DNA from: Oceaniovalibus sp. ACAM 378
GTDB taxonomy: Bacteria > Pseudomonadota > Alphaproteobacteria > Rhodobacterales > Rhodobacteraceae
Direction: 5' to 3'
Length of the DNA: 64,000 nt
NCBI RefSeq assembly: GCF_008085915.1
Contig: NZ_VSJK01000006.1
Location: 1 to 64,000 of the forward strand
In this document: positions 16,853-25,659 of the stretch, one piece after another
Position numbering within the stretch: position 1 is the first letter of the stretch
How the letters are laid out: the number at the start of each line of letters is the position of its first letter
Notes under the pieces: generated by a model
What the model saw: only the letters and a program-made list of their open reading frames with translations
What the model was told of the DNA's origin: nothing
Database searches by the model: none
Translations under genes and position numbers: made by a program

Positions 16853-17689
16853 TCAGTCGAGGCGAAACCCGATCCGGCGGATGAACGCGCCGAACCCGGT
16901 CCGTTCGGGCAGGGCATACTGGCGCGCCTTTTCCTCGGACCAAGTGTAGCGCTCGGCGGTGCCGAAACGCTCCGGGCTGCGTTGCTGCGCATATGGCGCC
17001 CGCGCAAGACGCCGTGCGTCATAATCCGCGACATCCTGTTGGATCTGTGTGTCGTCAAACCTGTCGATATGCACCGTGGTCCGCAACGGCAGGCGCATGC
17101 TGATCGCGGGCGTGTCGGCGGCAGGATATCCCACCGCCACCCCGGCAAGCGGAAAGACGTGATCGGGCAGCCCGATCAGGGCGCTAATGTCTTCGGCATG
17201 GTTTCGGACAGTGCTGATCGGGCAGCATCCAAGGCCCGCAGCCTCGGCCGCAGTGACGAATGTAGCGAGCGCGATGGCGGCGTCGGCGGTGGCGTTGAAA
17301 AATGCATCCAGATGATCGTTGGCGAAAGCATGTCCGCGCCAGCCGTGCAGTTGCCGTTGCCGCCGGTTGTTGCCGCAGAAAATCAACAGATGTGGCACCG
17401 CTCCGGTCCAGAGTTGCGGCGCCAGAAACCCCCGCACCTGCGCCAACAGAGCCGGATCGCGGATCTGCACGATATCGCGCTGTTGCAGATCGCTTTTCGA
17501 TGGCGACGACAGGGCGACTGCGCAGAGTGTATCCATCAGGTCCGGCGCAACCGCCCGGTCCTGAAAGCTGCGACATGATCCACGCTGTGCAATCCGGCGC
17601 AGCAGATCGGCCCCGGTGATGTCCTCTGGCACGGCTGGCGCATCCCCGAAGCGGGCCGCCAGCGCCTCGCGGATTGCCTTGACGCTCAC
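16853..17689 (-). CDS. Nitroreductase-family NAD(P)H oxidoreductase
   Basis: The 278-aa product shows the FMN-binding nitroreductase fold: RRIAQRGSCRSFQDRAV near the N-terminus, SSPSKSDLQQRDIV, DAAIALATFVTAAEAAGLGCC, and PDHVFPLAGVAVGYP. Such enzymes reduce nitro compounds, quinones or flavins with NAD(P)H. The start is a GTG at 17689 that overlaps the stop of a small upstream frame in a GTGA, suggesting translational coupling. The substrate is unknown. Confidence 0.88.
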   Translation of the reverse strand: MSVKAIREALAARFGDAPAVPEDITGADLLRRIAQRGSCRSFQDRAVAPDLMDTLCAVALSSPSKSDLQQRDIVQIRDPALLAQVRGFLAPQLWTGAVPHLLIFCGNNRRQRQLHGWRGHAFANDHLDAFFNATADAAIALATFVTAAEAAGLGCCPISTVRNHAEDISALIGLPDHVFPLAGVAVGYPAADTPAISMRLPLRTTVHIDRFDDTQIQQDVADYDARRLARAPYAQQRSPERFGTAERYTWSEEKARQYALPERTGFGAFIRRIGFRLD

Positions 17690-17916
17690 CGCCTAAGCCA
17701 CCGAAATGCCTTCGGCTGCTGCGCGGCCAGCGTGAAATCGACAGGCCGGATGGCGGAACCGGGGTCGACCTCGTGAAACAGGGTGTTGGGGACAAGGGCT
17801 GCGATGCTCTTGGAGTGGCGAGGTGCAGTCACGGCATTCTCCTTGCGGTCCGGGAGAGCCGGGCCAGAAACCTTCTTGGCGGGACTATAGACAAATCGGG
17901 CCGCCTGAAAATCCAT
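17686..17916 (-). CDS. Possible small protein coupled to the nitroreductase gene
   Basis: A 76-aa frame starts at an ATG (17916) with AAGG upstream and ends with a TGA overlapping the GTG of the nitroreductase. The product (FVYSPAKKVSGPALPDRKE, then TLFHEVDPGSAIRPVDF) matches no family I know. It may be a leader peptide that couples translation, or chance. Confidence 0.35.
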   Translation of the reverse strand: MDFQAARFVYSPAKKVSGPALPDRKENAVTAPRHSKSIAALVPNTLFHEVDPGSAIRPVDFTLAAQQPKAFRWLRR

Positions 17917-17932
17917 CGACCTTGTAATTTTT

Positions 17933-17971
17933 CTTACGCTAATGTTTAGAATTTATTCCTTTATGTTAGCG
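17933..17971. promoter_or_regulatory. Candidate operator for the SDH-like operon
   Basis: CGCTAA (17937-17942) and TTAGCG (17966-17971) form an inverted repeat in AT-rich DNA 54 bp before the operon start. The nonamer CTTACGCTA (17933-17941) and heptamer ATGTTAG (17963-17969) recur, inverted, in the LysR-tct intergenic region at 25660-25680. A shared LysR site is inferred. Confidence 0.4.
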
Positions 17972-18024
17972 GAGCTTTCCAATAACAAATTAGGCAGGGG
18001 TTCGACCAGACATGGAGGTGCCCG

Positions 18025-18759
18025 GTGAAAGCCACTCCGGATACATTGACGGTAAGCGTGTGGCGTGGCGCCGAAAGCGGCGGCAGCTTTGAGAGTTTCG
18101 AGGTGCCGAACTTTGAGAGTCAGACGATTCTCGATATCGTGGCATGGATTCAGCAGAACAGCGATCCGACGCTGACCTATCGCTATGCCTGTCGTGTCGG
18201 TATGTGCGGATCATGCGCGATGATGGTCAACGGCGTTCCGCGCTGGACCTGCCGGACCCACGTGCAAAAGGTCGTTCAGGACAACCGGGTCGAAATAGCC
18301 CCCCTGCGCAACCTGCCGGTGATCAAGGATCTGGCGACGGACATGGACCCGTTCTTTGACAAATGGATCGCCGCCGAGGGTCTGCATCACCCAACAAAGT
18401 CACGCCATGACCCGATCGAGCAGATCAATCCCGAAAGCGCCGCCCGGGTCGAGGCCGCGTCGGGGATCGAATGCATCAACTGCTCGGTCTGCTATGCGGC
18501 CTGCGACACGGTGGCGAACAACCCCGATTATCTGGGACCAGCGGCGTTGCAGCGGGCCTGGACGGTTTATAACGACTCCAAGGATGCAGGCAGGCAACAG
18601 GTGCTGGACGCCGTTTCGGGGGTTGGTGGCTGTCACAATTGTCACTCTCAGGGCAGTTGCGCCGTTCATTGCCCGAACGATCTCAATCCAATGAAGGCGA
18701 TTGCGGGCCTGAAACGCGCGACCGCCACATCGTTCTTCCGGAAAGGCAGCCGGACATGA
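18025..18759 (+). CDS. SDH/fumarate reductase-like iron-sulfur subunit
   Basis: The 244-aa protein carries the ferredoxin-type 2Fe-2S motif (ACRVGMCGSCAMMVNG ... WTC) and two C-terminal clusters (CINCSVCYAAC; CHNCHSQGSCAVHCP). This is the three-cluster set that passes electrons from flavoprotein to membrane quinone. Start is a GTG with GGAGG upstream. It heads a seven-gene operon with 4-bp overlaps and is the electron-transfer subunit of a paralogous SDH, not the TCA-cycle enzyme, judging by its company. The 3Fe-4S position appears to carry a standard cysteine pattern, so clusters are probably complete. Confidence 0.9.
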   Translation: MKATPDTLTVSVWRGAESGGSFESFEVPNFESQTILDIVAWIQQNSDPTLTYRYACRVGMCGSCAMMVNGVPRWTCRTHVQKVVQDNRVEIAPLRNLPVIKDLATDMDPFFDKWIAAEGLHHPTKSRHDPIEQINPESAARVEAASGIECINCSVCYAACDTVANNPDYLGPAALQRAWTVYNDSKDAGRQQVLDAVSGVGGCHNCHSQGSCAVHCPNDLNPMKAIAGLKRATATSFFRKGSRT

Positions 18760-19088
18760 TGGATATCCGGCTTTACATGCTGCAACGGATTTCCGCGCTG
18801 ATCATGGCGCCTCTGACGTTGGGGCATATCGCGGTGATGATCTATGCCATTCAGGGCGGTCTTTCGGCGGACGAGATTCTGGGCCGGACGCAGGGCAGCG
18901 TGTTCTGGTTCTTGTTCTACGGTAGTTTTGTTGCCGCCGTCTCGATCCACGCCGCCATCGGCCTGCGGGTCATCGTGTCGGAATGGCTGGGCCTGCGCGG
19001 CATGGTGTTGACGGTGTTTGGCTGGGCGGTCTTTTTGGTGCTTCTGGCGATGGGGGCGCAGGCGGTGCTTGCGGTGACACAGACATGA
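18756..19088 (+). CDS. SDH-like membrane anchor subunit, first
   Basis: The 110-aa product has three predicted membrane helices (LIMAPLTLGHIAVMIYAI, FWFLFYGSFVAAVSIHAAIGL, VFGWAVFLVLLAMGAQAVLAV). Histidines lie within helices 1 and 2 at positions suited to haem b ligation. It overlaps its neighbours by 4 bp on both sides. In position and topology it is the SdhC-type anchor. Sequence is divergent, so family rests partly on operon context. Confidence 0.8.
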   Translation: MMDIRLYMLQRISALIMAPLTLGHIAVMIYAIQGGLSADEILGRTQGSVFWFLFYGSFVAAVSIHAAIGLRVIVSEWLGLRGMVLTVFGWAVFLVLLAMGAQAVLAVTQT

Positions 19089-19426
19089 TCCGGCCACATC
19101 GCACACATACGCTCTGGTTCGCCTATATCCTGCATCGGCTGTCGGGGCTGTCGCTGGCTTTGTTCCTGCCGGCACATTTCTACATCATGTCTCTTGCTCT
19201 GACGCAGCCTGAAAGGCTCGATGGGTTCCTGAAATGGACGGACCTGATGATCGTTAAGGTCGCGGAATACGGTTTGGTGTTCCTGCTGGCGGTGCATATC
19301 TTCGGCGGTCTTCGACTGATGGCGCTGGAATGGCTGCCTTGGTCCAATGGGCAAAAGACGCTGGCGGCGGCGGCGGTCGGCGGTGCCTTCCTGATTTCCA
19401 CAATGTTTTTTATGCGGGCGATATGA
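19085..19426 (+). CDS. SDH-like membrane anchor subunit, second
   Basis: The 113-aa product has the motif LHRLSGLSLALFLPAHFYIM, matching the H-R-x-S-G quinone-site signature of SdhC/D anchors. Two further helices follow (YGLVFLLAVHIFGGLRLMAL and AAAVGGAFLISTMFFM). It begins inside the stop of the preceding gene. With the 110-aa partner it would form the quinone-reducing membrane domain. Confidence 0.82.
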   Translation: MIRPHRTHTLWFAYILHRLSGLSLALFLPAHFYIMSLALTQPERLDGFLKWTDLMIVKVAEYGLVFLLAVHIFGGLRLMALEWLPWSNGQKTLAAAAVGGAFLISTMFFMRAI

Positions 19427-19427
19427 C

Positions 19428-21191
19428 ATGGCATCAACTTCGAACATCGACCGGCACGACACTGACATCCTGATCCTCGGGACCGGCGGGGCTGGCATGT
19501 TTGCCGCCCTGCATGCGCAACAGACGGCGCCTGCGGGCACGAAGATCACCATCGCGGTCAAAGGACTGATCGGCAAATGCGGCTGCACGCGGATGGTGCA
19601 GGGGGGCTATAACGTCGCCTTGGGCACCGGTGACACGGTCGAGCGGCATTTCATGGACACGATCATCGGCGGCAAGTGGCTGCCCGATCAGGACATGGCC
19701 TGGAAGCTGTGCGAACAGGCCGTGGTGCGTGTGCGCGAGTTGGAAAACGAGATCGGCTGTTTCTTTGATCGCAATACCGATGGCACGCTGCATCACAAGG
19801 CATTCGCCGGACAGACCGCAGACCGCACCGTGCACAAAGGTGACCTGACCGGGATCGAGATCATCAACCGCCTGATGGAACAGGTTCTGTCCCGGCCCGT
19901 CGAAAAACTACAGGAACACCGGGCAATCGGCTTGATCCCGACACGCGACGGCTCGGCGCTGGCGGGGGTTCTGTTCATCGACATGCGCACCGGCCGGTTC
20001 CGCTTTGTGCGCGCCAAGACGGTGATGATGGGCACGGGCGGTGGCCCGACGATGTACAAGTATCACACGCCATCGGGTGACAAGACGATGGACGGTCTGG
20101 CCATGGCTTTGCGCGCCGGGCTGCCGCTGCGCGACATGGAAATGGTGCAGTTTCACCCGACAGGACTGTTGGCCGGGGATCACACCAAGATGACCGGAAC
20201 GGTGCTTGAGGAAGGGTTGCGCGGCGCAGGTGGACAACTGCTGAACGGCGCCGAAAACCGGTTCATGTTCGACTATGATCCGCGCGGCGAACGGGCCACG
20301 CGCGATGTGGTCAGCCGGGGCATCTATGCAGAGATGCGCAAGAACAACACGTCAAAGAATGGTGGCGTGTTCATCTCGATGGCGCATCTCGGACCGGACA
20401 ACGTGCGTGCGAAATTCAGCGGCATGGTCAAGCGCTGTGCCGACAGCGGTTTCGATCTGGCGGGCGGGCTGGTCGAAGTGGTGCCGACCGCGCATTATTT
20501 CATGGGCGGCGTCGTGGTTGATCCTGACACCCGCACGGCGATGGAAGGCCTGTATGTTGCGGGCGAAGATGCGGGCGGGGCCCATGGCTCCAACCGTCTG
20601 GGCGGCAACGGTGTCGCCAACTCCACCGTTTACGGCGGTGTCGCGGGCGACGTGATGGGCATGGATATCCGCAAGATGGCCGGGCTGCGCGACCCTGACG
20701 AAACTGTGCTGGACGCCGAAATTGCCCGGGCGCAGCGGCCCTTGTCGTTGAAGCCCGGCAATGTGCAGGCTTTGCGCCACGCGCTGCAAGAGGCAATGTG
20801 GGAAGATGTCGGTGTGTTGCGCACCGAGGTCGGGATGCTGCGCGGTATCGACCGGGTGGAGAGCATCAAGGCAGAGCTTTTGCAAACCGGCGTCGCAGGT
20901 GACAATCTGGCGTTCAATCTGACCTGGCACGATTGGTTGAACATGGCGAGTCTTGTCGATGTATCCGAAGTGATCGCACAGGCAGGCATCGCGCGGGAAA
21001 ACTCGCGCGGGGCGCATTACCGCGAAGACTTTCCTGACAGCGGGTCGATGGAAAGCTCGTATTTCACTCTGGCACAGATGAGTGGAGGCGAGGTGCAGGT
21101 GACCCGGGCGCCGGTGAAGTTCACGATTGTCCGGCCCGGTGAAACCGTTTTGCCCGCAGGTGAACCCGAAACTCTGGTGGAGGCCGTCTGA
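19428..21191 (+). CDS. SDH/fumarate reductase-like flavoprotein subunit
   Basis: The 587-aa protein has the FAD motif ILGTGGAGMFAAL (about 16-28) and keeps the dicarboxylate active site: MVQFHPTGLL, the catalytic arginine in EEGLRGAGG, the histidine in VPTAHYFMGG, and the arginine in HGSNRLGGNG. The flavin-linking histidine of true SdhA (S-H-T-x-x-x-Q-G-G) is replaced by Cys53 in CGCTRMVQGG, so FAD is probably bound differently. It should therefore act on a succinate/fumarate-like dicarboxylate. The downstream gene starts within its stop (TGATG). Whether it works as dehydrogenase or reductase is open. Confidence 0.9.
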   Translation: MASTSNIDRHDTDILILGTGGAGMFAALHAQQTAPAGTKITIAVKGLIGKCGCTRMVQGGYNVALGTGDTVERHFMDTIIGGKWLPDQDMAWKLCEQAVVRVRELENEIGCFFDRNTDGTLHHKAFAGQTADRTVHKGDLTGIEIINRLMEQVLSRPVEKLQEHRAIGLIPTRDGSALAGVLFIDMRTGRFRFVRAKTVMMGTGGGPTMYKYHTPSGDKTMDGLAMALRAGLPLRDMEMVQFHPTGLLAGDHTKMTGTVLEEGLRGAGGQLLNGAENRFMFDYDPRGERATRDVVSRGIYAEMRKNNTSKNGGVFISMAHLGPDNVRAKFSGMVKRCADSGFDLAGGLVEVVPTAHYFMGGVVVDPDTRTAMEGLYVAGEDAGGAHGSNRLGGNGVANSTVYGGVAGDVMGMDIRKMAGLRDPDETVLDAEIARAQRPLSLKPGNVQALRHALQEAMWEDVGVLRTEVGMLRGIDRVESIKAELLQTGVAGDNLAFNLTWHDWLNMASLVDVSEVIAQAGIARENSRGAHYREDFPDSGSMESSYFTLAQMSGGEVQVTRAPVKFTIVRPGETVLPAGEPETLVEAV

Positions 21192-22147
21192 TGATATCCA
21201 TTGATTTGATCCAGAAAACCGCAGAAATTCTGATGGACAAAGCCGCCATCGAGATTCCCGACGATTATCTAACCGGTCTCAAGGCGGCGTCAGCGGTCGA
21301 GGATGGCGATCTGTCGTCCTTTGTCCTCAAGGCGATGCTGGAAAATTACGAAGTCGCCAAGCAGGACCGCCGCGCGATGTGCGGCGATACCGGCACGCCG
21401 CGCTGGTACATCAAGATGGGCAATGAGACCCAGGTTGAAGGCGGGCCAATCGCGCTGGAGGCCGCACTGCGCCGCGCCACGGCCAATGCCACCAACGGTG
21501 TCCCACTCAGGCCGAACCGGGTGCATCCGTTGTGGCGGACCGATCATGACAACAATGTCGGCATCGGCGCGCCCGAAATCGAATATGGCTATGAACCGGG
21601 CGGCGAGTGGATCGACCTGATCACCGTGCACAAGGGCGGGCTGTTCGGCACCGATTACCGGATGTTGTTTCCGTCAGACGGGATTCAGGGGATCAAACGC
21701 TTCTATCTCGACTCGCTCATCTCTTTCGGGAAACGCGGTCTGGCCTGTCAGCCTGCGATCATCGGCATCGGTCTGGGCGGCTGCAAGGATACCTGCATGG
21801 TGCTGGGCAAACGCGCGGCCTGTCTGCGCACGGTGGGCGATCGCAATTCCGACCCGCGCATTGCCGAGCTTGAACTGGAGTTGAAAGAGCTGGGCAATTC
21901 CATCGGCATGGGCGCGATGGGGTTTGTCGGCAAATCCATGGTGATCGACGCCCATATCGAGGTTGGCTATTGCCACACCGGCGGTATGCAGATGTCGGTT
22001 CATGCCTTCTGCCTGTCTTCGCGCCGGGCCGTGGCGCGGGTTTTCCCCGACGGGCGGGTCGAATACCGCACCGATCCCGACTGGTTCACTGACTATCAGC
22101 GGCGCGAGACGGTGGAATGGGAGCTGCCAGCCGTAGCTGCCGAATGA
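21191..22147 (+). CDS. Class I fumarase/tartrate dehydratase-type hydratase, alpha subunit
   Basis: The 318-aa protein matches the N-terminal half of class I (4Fe-4S) fumarases and the TtdA subunit. It shows AMCGDTGTPRWYIKMG, NNVGIGAPEIEYGYE, the iron-ligand region IGLGGCKDTCMVLGKRA, and CHTGGMQMSVHAFC. The beta subunit is encoded at 23319, separated by a CoA transferase gene, so the enzyme is split. It would add water across the double bond of a fumarate-like acid. The product may be substituted (citramalate, tartrate or similar) rather than malate. Confidence 0.9.
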   Translation: MISIDLIQKTAEILMDKAAIEIPDDYLTGLKAASAVEDGDLSSFVLKAMLENYEVAKQDRRAMCGDTGTPRWYIKMGNETQVEGGPIALEAALRRATANATNGVPLRPNRVHPLWRTDHDNNVGIGAPEIEYGYEPGGEWIDLITVHKGGLFGTDYRMLFPSDGIQGIKRFYLDSLISFGKRGLACQPAIIGIGLGGCKDTCMVLGKRAACLRTVGDRNSDPRIAELELELKELGNSIGMGAMGFVGKSMVIDAHIEVGYCHTGGMQMSVHAFCLSSRRAVARVFPDGRVEYRTDPDWFTDYQRRETVEWELPAVAAE

Positions 22148-23322
22148 CACAGGTCCCGCATCTCCCGTCCGAACCGCACGACGCCGCCGGCGCGCGACCT
22201 CTTGACGGGGTGACGATCCTTGATTTCACCCATGTGCTGGCCGGGCCCTATGCCACCGGGCAGCTTGCCCTGATGGGCGCCCGCGTCATCCGGATAGAGC
22301 GACCGGGCGGCGATGATTTCGTGCGCGGCCACGGCGGCACCGACACAATGAAAGCCGCCGGTCTGGGCGCGTCTTTCCTGAGCCAGAATGCCGGCAAGCA
22401 ATCCATCGTTCTGGACCTCAAGACCGACGCCGGGCGCGACACGGCCCTGCGTCTGGCAACCACGGCAGACGTTCTGGTGCAGAATTTTCGCCCCGGCGTG
22501 ATCGACCGTCTGGGCCTTGGATTTGACGCCGTGCGCGCCGTGAACCCCGATATCATCCACGCCGGTCTGTCGGGCTTCGGGCCGACCGGTCCGCTCGCGG
22601 GGCGGCCCGCCTATGATCACATCCTTCAGGGGTTCTGCGGGCTGATGGCAATGACCGGAGACGAAGGGTCAGGGCCGCAGCGCGTCGGGCTGCCGATCGT
22701 GGATTATGTCGCAGGGCAGGCGATGGTTGCGGCCGTTCTTGCGGCACTGCTGCGCCGTGCGCGCCAACCGGACAGGGCGCAGGAACTCCACGTTTCGATG
22801 CTTGATGCGATGACCGGATTCATGGGCGCCTATGCCGTCAATCACCAGACGACCGGCGCGCTGCGCGGGCTGGACGGCAACCGCGCGTTTTCCGATTCAC
22901 CCTATGCCGGGCGTTTCGACTGCGCCGGTGGGGAACGGATCGTGATTACCGCGAACACGCCTGCGCAGGCGACACGCCTCTGCGCGGCGTTGAACGCGCC
23001 TGACCTTGCCGATGAACCGGACCCGCAAAAGGTCACCGCTCGGCTGTCGTCGATCTTTGCCACTGCGCCCGCCGCGCATTGGGACGACCTGCTGGCCGGG
23101 GCCAATGTGCCCGCCGGGCCGGTTCTGTCTTTGGCCCAATGCCTTGCCCATCCACAGATGGCGGGATCGCCCGGCTGGCTTGATCTGCCGGTGCCGGAAC
23201 TGGGCATCACCGTGCGTGTCCCCGGTCTGCCGTTTGCTGCCCCTTGGGCACCGACACAGCTTGACGCTGCCCCGACCTTTGGCCGCGACACCGACGCAAT
23301 CCTGCAGGAGACCCCGACATGA
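22144..23322 (+). CDS. Type III CoA transferase (CaiB/BaiF family)
   Basis: The 392-aa product has the family N-terminus (PLDGVTILDFTHVLAGPYAT, LGARVIRIERPGGDDF-like), the catalytic aspartate region GLPIVDYVAGQAM, and LRGLDGNRAFSDSPYAG. Such enzymes move CoA between carboxylic acids through an aspartyl-CoA intermediate. It overlaps the alpha hydratase subunit by 4 bp and the beta subunit by 4 bp, so it sits between the two halves of the hydratase. This strongly suggests it activates the hydratase substrate or product. Confidence 0.92.
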   Translation: MTQVPHLPSEPHDAAGARPLDGVTILDFTHVLAGPYATGQLALMGARVIRIERPGGDDFVRGHGGTDTMKAAGLGASFLSQNAGKQSIVLDLKTDAGRDTALRLATTADVLVQNFRPGVIDRLGLGFDAVRAVNPDIIHAGLSGFGPTGPLAGRPAYDHILQGFCGLMAMTGDEGSGPQRVGLPIVDYVAGQAMVAAVLAALLRRARQPDRAQELHVSMLDAMTGFMGAYAVNHQTTGALRGLDGNRAFSDSPYAGRFDCAGGERIVITANTPAQATRLCAALNAPDLADEPDPQKVTARLSSIFATAPAAHWDDLLAGANVPAGPVLSLAQCLAHPQMAGSPGWLDLPVPELGITVRVPGLPFAAPWAPTQLDAAPTFGRDTDAILQETPT

Positions 23323-23987
23323 GCCCACGTGAAATCAGACTGAGCACAACCCCGAGCCCCGAGGCGCTGGCCGAGTTGCAGCTGGGCGATATCGTGTACC
23401 TTGACGGGCTGATGTATACCGCCCGCGAAGGGGTATATAAGCGCGCCCTTGAGGATAAGGCGAATATTCCGATGGAGCTTCCCGCCGAAAGTGCGACGAA
23501 TTTCCATTGCTCGCCCGCGGCACGGATCAACGCCGACGGTACCTTCACCATGGGTGCTGTCACTGCGACAGCATCGTTCCGCTTCGCCAAATGGCTGCCT
23601 GAATGGTTGGAAAAATCCGGTGCCAAACTGGTGATCGGCAAGGGCGGGATGAGCAGCAAAGACTATAAGGCGTATTTCGTACCCAATGGCGCAATCTATC
23701 TCAGCACCGTCGGCTATGGCACCGGCGCGCTTTTGGGGCGGGGTGTTGAAAGCGTCGAGGCGGTGCATTGGAACGAAGAACTTGGGCTGGCACAGGCGAT
23801 GTGGGTGATCAAATGCAACCGCATGGGACCATTCATCGTCGCCTCTGACATCGAGGGTCGCTGCCTGTTCGAGCGTGAAAACGAACGGATTTCCCAGAAC
23901 CTCGAGCGGATCTATGAGGGCACCCGCCCCGCGACCCTGAAACGCTTTGGCGAAACCGACGACAAGAGCGATGAACTGATCGGTTGA
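23319..23987 (+). CDS. Class I fumarase/tartrate dehydratase-type hydratase, beta subunit
   Basis: The 222-aa protein matches the C-terminal (swivelling) half of class I fumarases: LQLGDIVYLDGLMYTARE, NFHCSPAA, and the phosphate-loop-like VIGKGGMSSKDYKAYF. It should pair with the 318-aa alpha subunit. It ends 7 bp before the convergent TauE-type gene, with no room for a classical terminator. Confidence 0.9.
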   Translation: MSPREIRLSTTPSPEALAELQLGDIVYLDGLMYTAREGVYKRALEDKANIPMELPAESATNFHCSPAARINADGTFTMGAVTATASFRFAKWLPEWLEKSGAKLVIGKGGMSSKDYKAYFVPNGAIYLSTVGYGTGALLGRGVESVEAVHWNEELGLAQAMWVIKCNRMGPFIVASDIEGRCLFERENERISQNLERIYEGTRPATLKRFGETDDKSDELIG

Positions 23988-23994
23988 AGCGGCT

Positions 23995-24738
23995 TTACAG
24001 CACTTCCTTGGCCAGCAGGATCGTCCCCGAAAGGAACATCATCGCCACCAGCAGTTGACGGAACTGGTCATCGGTCAACCGCTTGAAAAGGGCAATTCCG
24101 GTCTGTGCAAAAATCAGCGCCACAGGCAGAGCGACGGCGATATGCGTCATCGTCTCAAGGGTATAGACGCCGCGAAACAGCAACACGATGCCGGTGACAC
24201 CGAGAATCACAATGTTGAACGGTTGCAGAACGGCGCGGGTTTCGGACTTTGACCAGATTTTCATCGCCGACCACATCGTAGGCAAAGCGCCCGACAGCGA
24301 GATCGCCCCGCCCATGATGCCACCCAGAAAGCCGATACAGCCGTCGATCACGGGTGTCGAACGCTCCAGTCTGGGCAGGGTGCGGCGCACGGTGAAGAAC
24401 CCGCCATAAAGAATCATCATCGCTGCAATCGTGATCTTCAGATACCCGGGATGCAGAAACGACAGCGCTGCCACACCCAAAGGTATCCCCACCAACCCCG
24501 GCACCACAAATCCCGCAAGCCGTCGTGGTTGATCCATGATCGACCGGCGCACCAGCCACGCCCCCTGCAGGCCAGTGGCCACGGACATGAAGATCGCCAC
24601 CGCAACCGCATGCACCGGGTCCATGATCTGCAACCAGAACCCCAGACCGAAAAGCGCTGTGCCGAACCCGGCAAGACCGTTGATCAGTCCGCCCGCCGCC
24701 GCACCCGCCGCCAATATCAACAGAAACTCAACGGTCAT
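23995..24738 (-). CDS. TauE/SafE-family membrane transporter
   Basis: The 247-aa protein has about seven or eight membrane helices and the TauE/SafE repeats (GLINGLAGFGTALFGLGFW; GGIMGGAISLSGALPTMW). Members export sulfite, sulfoacetate or related anions, or act as general anion permeases. The ATG overlaps the LysR gene stop in ATGA. The pair therefore belongs to the regulator of the neighbouring tct operon. A sulfite-exporter role would fit an organosulfonate substrate, but family membership alone does not prove it. Confidence 0.88.
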   Translation of the reverse strand: MTVEFLLILAAGAAAGGLINGLAGFGTALFGLGFWLQIMDPVHAVAVAIFMSVATGLQGAWLVRRSIMDQPRRLAGFVVPGLVGIPLGVAALSFLHPGYLKITIAAMMILYGGFFTVRRTLPRLERSTPVIDGCIGFLGGIMGGAISLSGALPTMWSAMKIWSKSETRAVLQPFNIVILGVTGIVLLFRGVYTLETMTHIAVALPVALIFAQTGIALFKRLTDDQFRQLLVAMMFLSGTILLAKEVL

Positions 24739-25646
24739 GCGCGGGGTTCGCCTTGGAAAACCGGTGCGAATTTGCCGATTGCGACCGCCTCGAGCAGAAC
24801 CCTGCAAACCTCATCGATCACCCGGCCCTTGGGCGCGTCCTTGCGGCTGATCAGGCCCAGCCGTCGCACCGGCGCATTGACGGGCAGGGGAAGGCGCCGC
24901 AACGGAAGCGGGTTATAGCTTTCGACACAGGGGCGCGGTGCAATCGAAACCCCGAGGTTGCTCAGAACCATGCTGGAAATCGCCTCAAGTCCATCAAGCT
25001 CCATGATGTCGGACACCCTCACCTTGTGTTCCACCAGCCAGTTTTCGATCTGCATGCCCACCACCGCTTCGCGCGAAAAGCGGATAAACGGGTATTTTTC
25101 CAACAAATGCAACGGATCGTCGCTTACGGTGTCCATGCTTGCCAGCAGTTCAAATGGCTCGGCCGCGATCTCGGTCCAGTGATAGGCGTCAGTCAGGGAC
25201 GCAGGGCGTGAGATCAGCGCCGCCCCCAAAGCGCCGCGTTCAAGCTGGCGCATCAGCTCGTGGGTCAGTCCCGGCACGACGCGGATGTGCAGTTTCGGCC
25301 AGCATCGTTTCAGCGCGGAAATCGCCAGCGGCAACAGAGCGGTCAGGGTGGTCGGGACCGCCCCCAGATACAATTCTCCGGTCAGCCCGTCATCGCCTAG
25401 CACCGATGGCACGATATTATCATAGCTGCGAACAACCTCGCGCGCCCTGGCCACCAGTTGCAGGCCGATAGGCGTCAGTTCTGGTGTGCGTTTGGAGCGA
25501 TCAAAAATCACCACGTCCCAGTTGCTTTCCAACGCCTTCATCTGTTGGCTGACGGCCGCATGGGTGACAAAAACCGCTTCGGACGCGGCGCTGAACGTGC
25601 CATGATCTGCCACGGCTATAAGGGTTTTCAGCACTCTTATGGACAT
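24735..25646 (-). CDS. LysR-family regulator of the tct/SDH-like block
   Basis: The 303-aa protein has the LysR winged helix-turn-helix (LKTLIAVADHGTFSAASEAV, THAAVSQQMKALE) and an effector domain (GELYLGAVPTTLTALLPLA). It is divergent from the TctC gene with a 165-bp shared promoter region, the usual arrangement for a LysR activator. Motifs repeated before the SDH-like operon suggest it controls both. A TauE-type gene is translationally coupled behind it. Confidence 0.92.
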   Translation of the reverse strand: MSIRVLKTLIAVADHGTFSAASEAVFVTHAAVSQQMKALESNWDVVIFDRSKRTPELTPIGLQLVARAREVVRSYDNIVPSVLGDDGLTGELYLGAVPTTLTALLPLAISALKRCWPKLHIRVVPGLTHELMRQLERGALGAALISRPASLTDAYHWTEIAAEPFELLASMDTVSDDPLHLLEKYPFIRFSREAVVGMQIENWLVEHKVRVSDIMELDGLEAISSMVLSNLGVSIAPRPCVESYNPLPLRRLPLPVNAPVRRLGLISRKDAPKGRVIDEVCRVLLEAVAIGKFAPVFQGEPRA

Positions 25647-25659
25647 TCTTACCGATCCG

